A model generated the notes under the pieces. It was not told the origin of the DNA. It was given only the letters and a program-made list of their open reading frames with translations, and did not search any database. The translations under genes were made by a program, and so were the position numbers. From Steroidobacter agaridevorans (lineage in GTDB: Bacteria; Pseudomonadota; Gammaproteobacteria; Steroidobacterales; Steroidobacteraceae), in contig NZ_BLJO01000004.1 in NCBI RefSeq assembly GCF_009932555.1, positions 195,640 to 259,639 of the forward strand: a stretch of DNA of 64,000 nucleotides, read 5' to 3'. Positions 60,811 through 64,000 of the stretch are shown in pieces; the first letter of the stretch is position 1, and every line of letters starts with the position of its first letter.

Positions 60811-62661
60811 ATGTCCGACCCACGTCCCGACTCGCCGACGCTACGCCTGCGCCGATTGGATGCATCGGCGCTGGAGCTCGCGGAGCTCATGCGCGAGGGA
60901 CGCGTCACAACCCTGTTTCAGCCCATCGTCGACCCGCGCTCGCGCGGCGTTTGCGGCTACGAAGCCCTGACCCGCGGCCCGTCCGACAGCTGGCTGCACG
61001 CCCCTCAGAATCTGTTTGAAGCGGCCCGTCGCGCCGGCCTGAAGGTCGAGCTCGACTTCCTGTGCATGCAAAACGCCTTCAAGCGCTTCGTCGCGGCGCG
61101 CGTGTCCGGCCAGCTGTTCATCAATGTTTCGCCCGACACCATCTACGAGCATCCGAACTTCGCGCAGCGTTTCGTCGATCTGGCGAGCAGCGTCGGCATG
61201 CCCATGGACCGTTGTGTCATCGAGCTGACCGAGGAAAGTCTGCTGGAAGACTACGACCGCCTGCGCTCTGCCATGCAGCGGTTGCGCGAGGTGGGCTGCG
61301 CCATTGCCATCGACGATCTCGGGGCGGGCTCGTCGGGCCTGCGCACCTGGTCGGAGCTGAAGCCCGATTACGTGAAGATCGATCGTTATTTCGTCACCGG
61401 CATCGATGCCGACGCCACCAAGCTCGAGTTCGTGCGCTCCATGCTCGACATGGGCCGCGCCATGGGTTGTCGCGTCATCGCCGAAGGCGTCGAGACCGAG
61501 CGCGAATGCCGCGAGCTCGTGGATCTCGGCCTGGATCGGCTGCAAGGCCATTTGTTCGGCCGTCCCAGCTCGACGCCGGCCGTGGCGCTCCAGCAGGTGG
61601 AGTCGCTCGATCGCTCCATCGTTACTTACACGGCGCTGCTCGCCGAGCACATCGCGACGTACGTGCCGCCGGTGCCGCCGGACATGCGTGTCACCGAAGT
61701 CGCCGATTTGTTCCGTGACAACCCCGAGCAACTGACGCTGCCGATCGTGCAGGAAGGCCGGCCGCTCGGCGTCGTGCGTCGCGAGCGCCTGTTCGATCTG
61801 CTCGCCAAGCCGTTGCATCCGGAGATCTTCAACAAGAAGCCGGTTACCGCGGTGATGGAGACGCCGACATTGCTCATCGACGGTCAGCTGCGCCTGGAGC
61901 AGGTGAGCCGCCTGGTGACGCAGAAGAGCCGGCCGCGGCTCACCGAAGAGTTCGTCATCACCAAAGACGGGCGCTATCACGGTCTGGGTCAGACCATCGA
62001 CGTGCTACGGCTCATCACCGAACAGCAGCTGCAGTCGGCGAAACATTCCAATCCGCTGACGCTGCTGCCCGGCAACGCCGCGGTCCGCAGAAGCATCGAC
62101 AAGCTCATCGAAGTGCGCAAACGTTTCATCGTCGCGTATTTCGATCTGGATTCCTTCAAGCCCTACAACGACGTGTATGGCTATGCGCACGGCGATCAGG
62201 TGATCCTGCATCTGGCCGGGCTGCTCAAGGAGCATTTCTCGGCGCGGCTGGATTTCGTCGGTCACGTGGGCGGCGACGACTTTCTGGTCGTCATGCGTTC
62301 GGCCGACTGGCGCGAGCGCGTGGTGAATGTGCTGAACCGATTCAGCGAAACCGTCGCAGCGTTCTATTCGCCCGAGCATGCCTCGGCGAAGTCCATCACC
62401 GCGACCGACCGCGACGGCCGCCCGCGCAAGTATCCCTTGCTCACCCTGTCCGTTGCCGCGCTGGATTCGGAGACTATCGGTGCGACCAGCGCCGATGCCG
62501 TTGCGCAGCTGCTCGCACACGTGAAGAAGTATGCCAAACAGCAGACCGGCAACAGCTTCGTGCTCCGAAGCGACGACCGAATCGTCGACCTGCTCGCCGC
62601 CGCCCGGCGCGCCTCGCAGGCCGACATGCTGCCGATGGAGCAGCTGATGAATAGCGCCTGA
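60811..62661 (+). CDS. EAL-CBS-GGDEF domain cyclic-di-GMP signalling protein
   Basis: The 616-residue cytoplasmic protein starts at ATG 60811. The EAL phosphodiesterase domain (about 30-270) has EAL at 51-53, FINVSPDTI, IELTEES, AIDDLGAGSSG, PDYVKIDR, AEGVETE and LQGHLFGRP. All expected metal/substrate acidic residues appear present, so it should hydrolyse c-di-GMP. A CBS pair (about 290-410) is followed by a GGDEF domain (about 420-600) whose motif reads VGGDDF (487-491). No RxxD inhibitory site is evident. The degenerate GGDDF may bind GTP and act allosterically rather than synthesise c-di-GMP. Confidence 0.92.
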   Translation: MSDPRPDSPTLRLRRLDASALELAELMREGRVTTLFQPIVDPRSRGVCGYEALTRGPSDSWLHAPQNLFEAARRAGLKVELDFLCMQNAFKRFVAARVSGQLFINVSPDTIYEHPNFAQRFVDLASSVGMPMDRCVIELTEESLLEDYDRLRSAMQRLREVGCAIAIDDLGAGSSGLRTWSELKPDYVKIDRYFVTGIDADATKLEFVRSMLDMGRAMGCRVIAEGVETERECRELVDLGLDRLQGHLFGRPSSTPAVALQQVESLDRSIVTYTALLAEHIATYVPPVPPDMRVTEVADLFRDNPEQLTLPIVQEGRPLGVVRRERLFDLLAKPLHPEIFNKKPVTAVMETPTLLIDGQLRLEQVSRLVTQKSRPRLTEEFVITKDGRYHGLGQTIDVLRLITEQQLQSAKHSNPLTLLPGNAAVRRSIDKLIEVRKRFIVAYFDLDSFKPYNDVYGYAHGDQVILHLAGLLKEHFSARLDFVGHVGGDDFLVVMRSADWRERVVNVLNRFSETVAAFYSPEHASAKSITATDRDGRPRKYPLLTLSVAALDSETIGATSADAVAQLLAHVKKYAKQQTGNSFVLRSDDRIVDLLAAARRASQADMLPMEQLMNSA

Positions 62662-62727
62662 GGCGTGTCAACCCGATAACGCGATCTGCGTTATTGTTCT
62701 CATCTGCTGCCTTCCGGAGGTTGGGCG

Positions 62728-64000
62728 TTGACGCTCTCCGCCATCATTGCCGCCAATCGCTTTGGACTCGGCGCCCGGCCGGGTGAGTTGACCGACATCG
62801 CCGACGATGCAAAGGGTTGGCTGATTCGACAGGTCGAAGGTACACGGCCGGTGCCGCAGGAAGTGGCCGCATTGCCGTCGTCGGCGACGGCGTTCCAAAC
62901 GTTTGCCAAAGCCCTGCGGGAGCGGCGCCAGCAAGGCGAGAAAGACGGGAAAGGCCGGCAGCAGATCGGCGCGATGTATCGCGATCAAGTTGCCGCGCGC
63001 TATCGATTGGCGATCCGTACCGAGGAGCCGTTTCGCGAGCGGCTGGTGCATTTCTGGACCAATCATTTCGCTGTGTCCGCGGACAAGGCGCAAGTGGTCG
63101 GGCTGGCGGCTACGTTGGAGAACGAGGCGATCCGGCCGAATCTCGGCGGGCGCTTCGTCGATCTGCTGCTCGCGGTCGAGGCGCATCCGGCGATGATTCT
63201 GTATCTGGACAATCAGGCATCCATCGGACCGAACTCGCCGCTTGCGCAACGAGCGGCGCGGCGTGCCAACAGCGATCGCAAGCTCGACATCAATGAGAAC
63301 CTCGCGCGAGAGATTCTCGAGCTGCATACGTTGGGCGTGAATGGCGGTTACAGCCAGACTGATGTCACGACGTTCGCTCGTGCGCTGACTGGGTGGTCCG
63401 TCGCAGCGGCTCGTGGCAAGGAGCCCGAGCAGGCGGGTCAATTCCAGTTTCGGCAGATGGCGCATGAGCCGGGGTCGAAGACGATTCTCGGCAAGCGCTA
63501 CAGCGAAGATGGCCTGGCTCAGCCGCGTGCGGTGTTGAAAGATCTCGCAGATCATCCGGCCACAGCGAAGCATCTGGCGACCAAGCTGGCGCGTCACTTC
63601 ATTGCAGATGAACCGCCGGAGAGTGCGGTCTCGCGGCTGGCGAAAGTGTTTCGGGATACGGGTGGGGATTTGCCGGCGTTGCATCGTGCGCTGGTGGAAT
63701 GTCCCGAGGCCTGGGCGCGTCCGACGGCGAAGTTCAAGACGCCGCATGATTTCGTGGTCTCGACGTTCCGCATGCTCGACTTCGTGCCGCCGGTTCCCGA
63801 GCAGATGCTCGCGCCGTTCCAATTGCTGGGCCAGCGGCCGTATACGCCCGGCTCGCCCGCCGGCTGGCCGGACACCGCCAGTCAGTGGGATGGTCCGGAT
63901 GCGCTGCTCAAACGAATCGAATGGGCGAGCGCGGTTGGCAAGCGCATGGGCTCGAAGGTGCAACCTCTCGACGTCGGCGCAGCGTCGCTCGGCAGCGCGC
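62728..64000 (+). CDS. DUF1800 family protein (3' end outside window)
   Basis: The frame opens at TTG 62728, 7 bases after GGAGG, and runs to the window edge without a stop (424 codons visible). It starts TLSAIIAANRFGLGARPGE, a DUF1800 hallmark. Further family motifs are RERLVHFWTNHFAVS, NEAIRPNLGGRF, AHPAMILYLDN, NENLAREILELHTLGVNGGYSQTDVTTFARALTGW, and a later LAKHF-like segment (TKLARHFIADEPP). DUF1800 proteins are usually exported and followed by a DUF1501 gene; their activity is unknown. No clear signal peptide is seen with this start. A long minus-strand frame over this region is a shadow. Confidence 0.86.
   Translation, partial: MTLSAIIAANRFGLGARPGELTDIADDAKGWLIRQVEGTRPVPQEVAALPSSATAFQTFAKALRERRQQGEKDGKGRQQIGAMYRDQVAARYRLAIRTEEPFRERLVHFWTNHFAVSADKAQVVGLAATLENEAIRPNLGGRFVDLLLAVEAHPAMILYLDNQASIGPNSPLAQRAARRANSDRKLDINENLAREILELHTLGVNGGYSQTDVTTFARALTGWSVAAARGKEPEQAGQFQFRQMAHEPGSKTILGKRYSEDGLAQPRAVLKDLADHPATAKHLATKLARHFIADEPPESAVSRLAKVFRDTGGDLPALHRALVECPEAWARPTAKFKTPHDFVVSTFRMLDFVPPVPEQMLAPFQLLGQRPYTPGSPAGWPDTASQWDGPDALLKRIEWASAVGKRMGSKVQPLDVGAASLGSA

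Noticed and set aside
62668-63963. A 431-codon minus-strand frame at the window end
   Set aside because: The plus strand encodes a clear DUF1800 protein across the same bases; the minus frame has no recognisable motif.

Overview
The window is GC-rich, densely coded chromosomal DNA from a Gram-negative bacterium. Evidence for Gammaproteobacteria, probably a Steroidobacteraceae/Xanthomonadales relative, includes: the divergent rhlB / trxA-rho arrangement also seen in enterics; PlsB and OMPLA-type PldA; TtcA; DUF3301 and YdcH proteins; a class III (PhaE-PhaC) polyhydroxyalkanoate synthase; large TonB-dependent receptors; and TPR-sulfotransferase proteins. The species cannot be fixed from sequence alone. 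No tRNA, rRNA, CRISPR array, transposase or phage gene was recognised.

Layout. 0-2.5 kb: end of an OmpR-type response regulator, its CpxA-like sensor kinase, a lipoprotein and a small unknown. 2.5-6.5 kb: a periplasmic chorismate mutase/cyclohexadienyl dehydratase fusion, then a LemA-HtpX-like pair. 6.7-12.5 kb: a giant UvrA carrying two complete UvrA copies in one chain. 12.9-32.2 kb: an accessory island with two TonB-dependent receptors, five aspartyl/asparaginyl beta-hydroxylase domains (three fused to TPRs, one alone, one fused to a sulfotransferase), three sulfotransferase domains, a prolyl-4-hydroxylase-like oxygenase, and several small secreted proteins or lipoproteins. 32.4-38.5 kb: carbon storage (glgC, glgA, phaR, phaE, phaC). 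38.5-43.9 kb: cysteine synthase and a two-gene RND efflux system. 44.3-53.3 kb: M32 carboxypeptidase, ttcA, a small hydrolase, a lipoprotein, plsB, pldA, membrane proteins and a DUF1444 protein. 53.3-56.7 kb: arfB, an MscS-type channel, YdcH, DUF3301 and a YrfG-like nucleotidase. 56.7-60.5 kb: rhlB, trxA, rho. 60.8-64 kb: an EAL-CBS-GGDEF protein and a DUF1800 protein that runs off the window end.

How the genes work together. The candidate undescribed system is the 13-32 kb island. It combines Fe(II)/2-oxoglutarate-type hydroxylases with PAPS-type sulfotransferases, including one polypeptide that contains both activities, beside TonB receptors and small exported proteins. The inferred theme is hydroxylation followed by sulfation of a shared substrate, possibly a protein or peptide recognised by the TPRs. 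The substrate is unknown.

Non-coding signals of interest are: two copies of a four-hairpin element placed directly after stop codons, with compensatory stem changes around conserved loops; a third, multibranched element after rho that carries a related hairpin; a structured leader with a strong Shine-Dalgarno and two overlapping tiny ORFs upstream of the M32 peptidase; and a promoter-like motif shared by the two TonB receptor genes.
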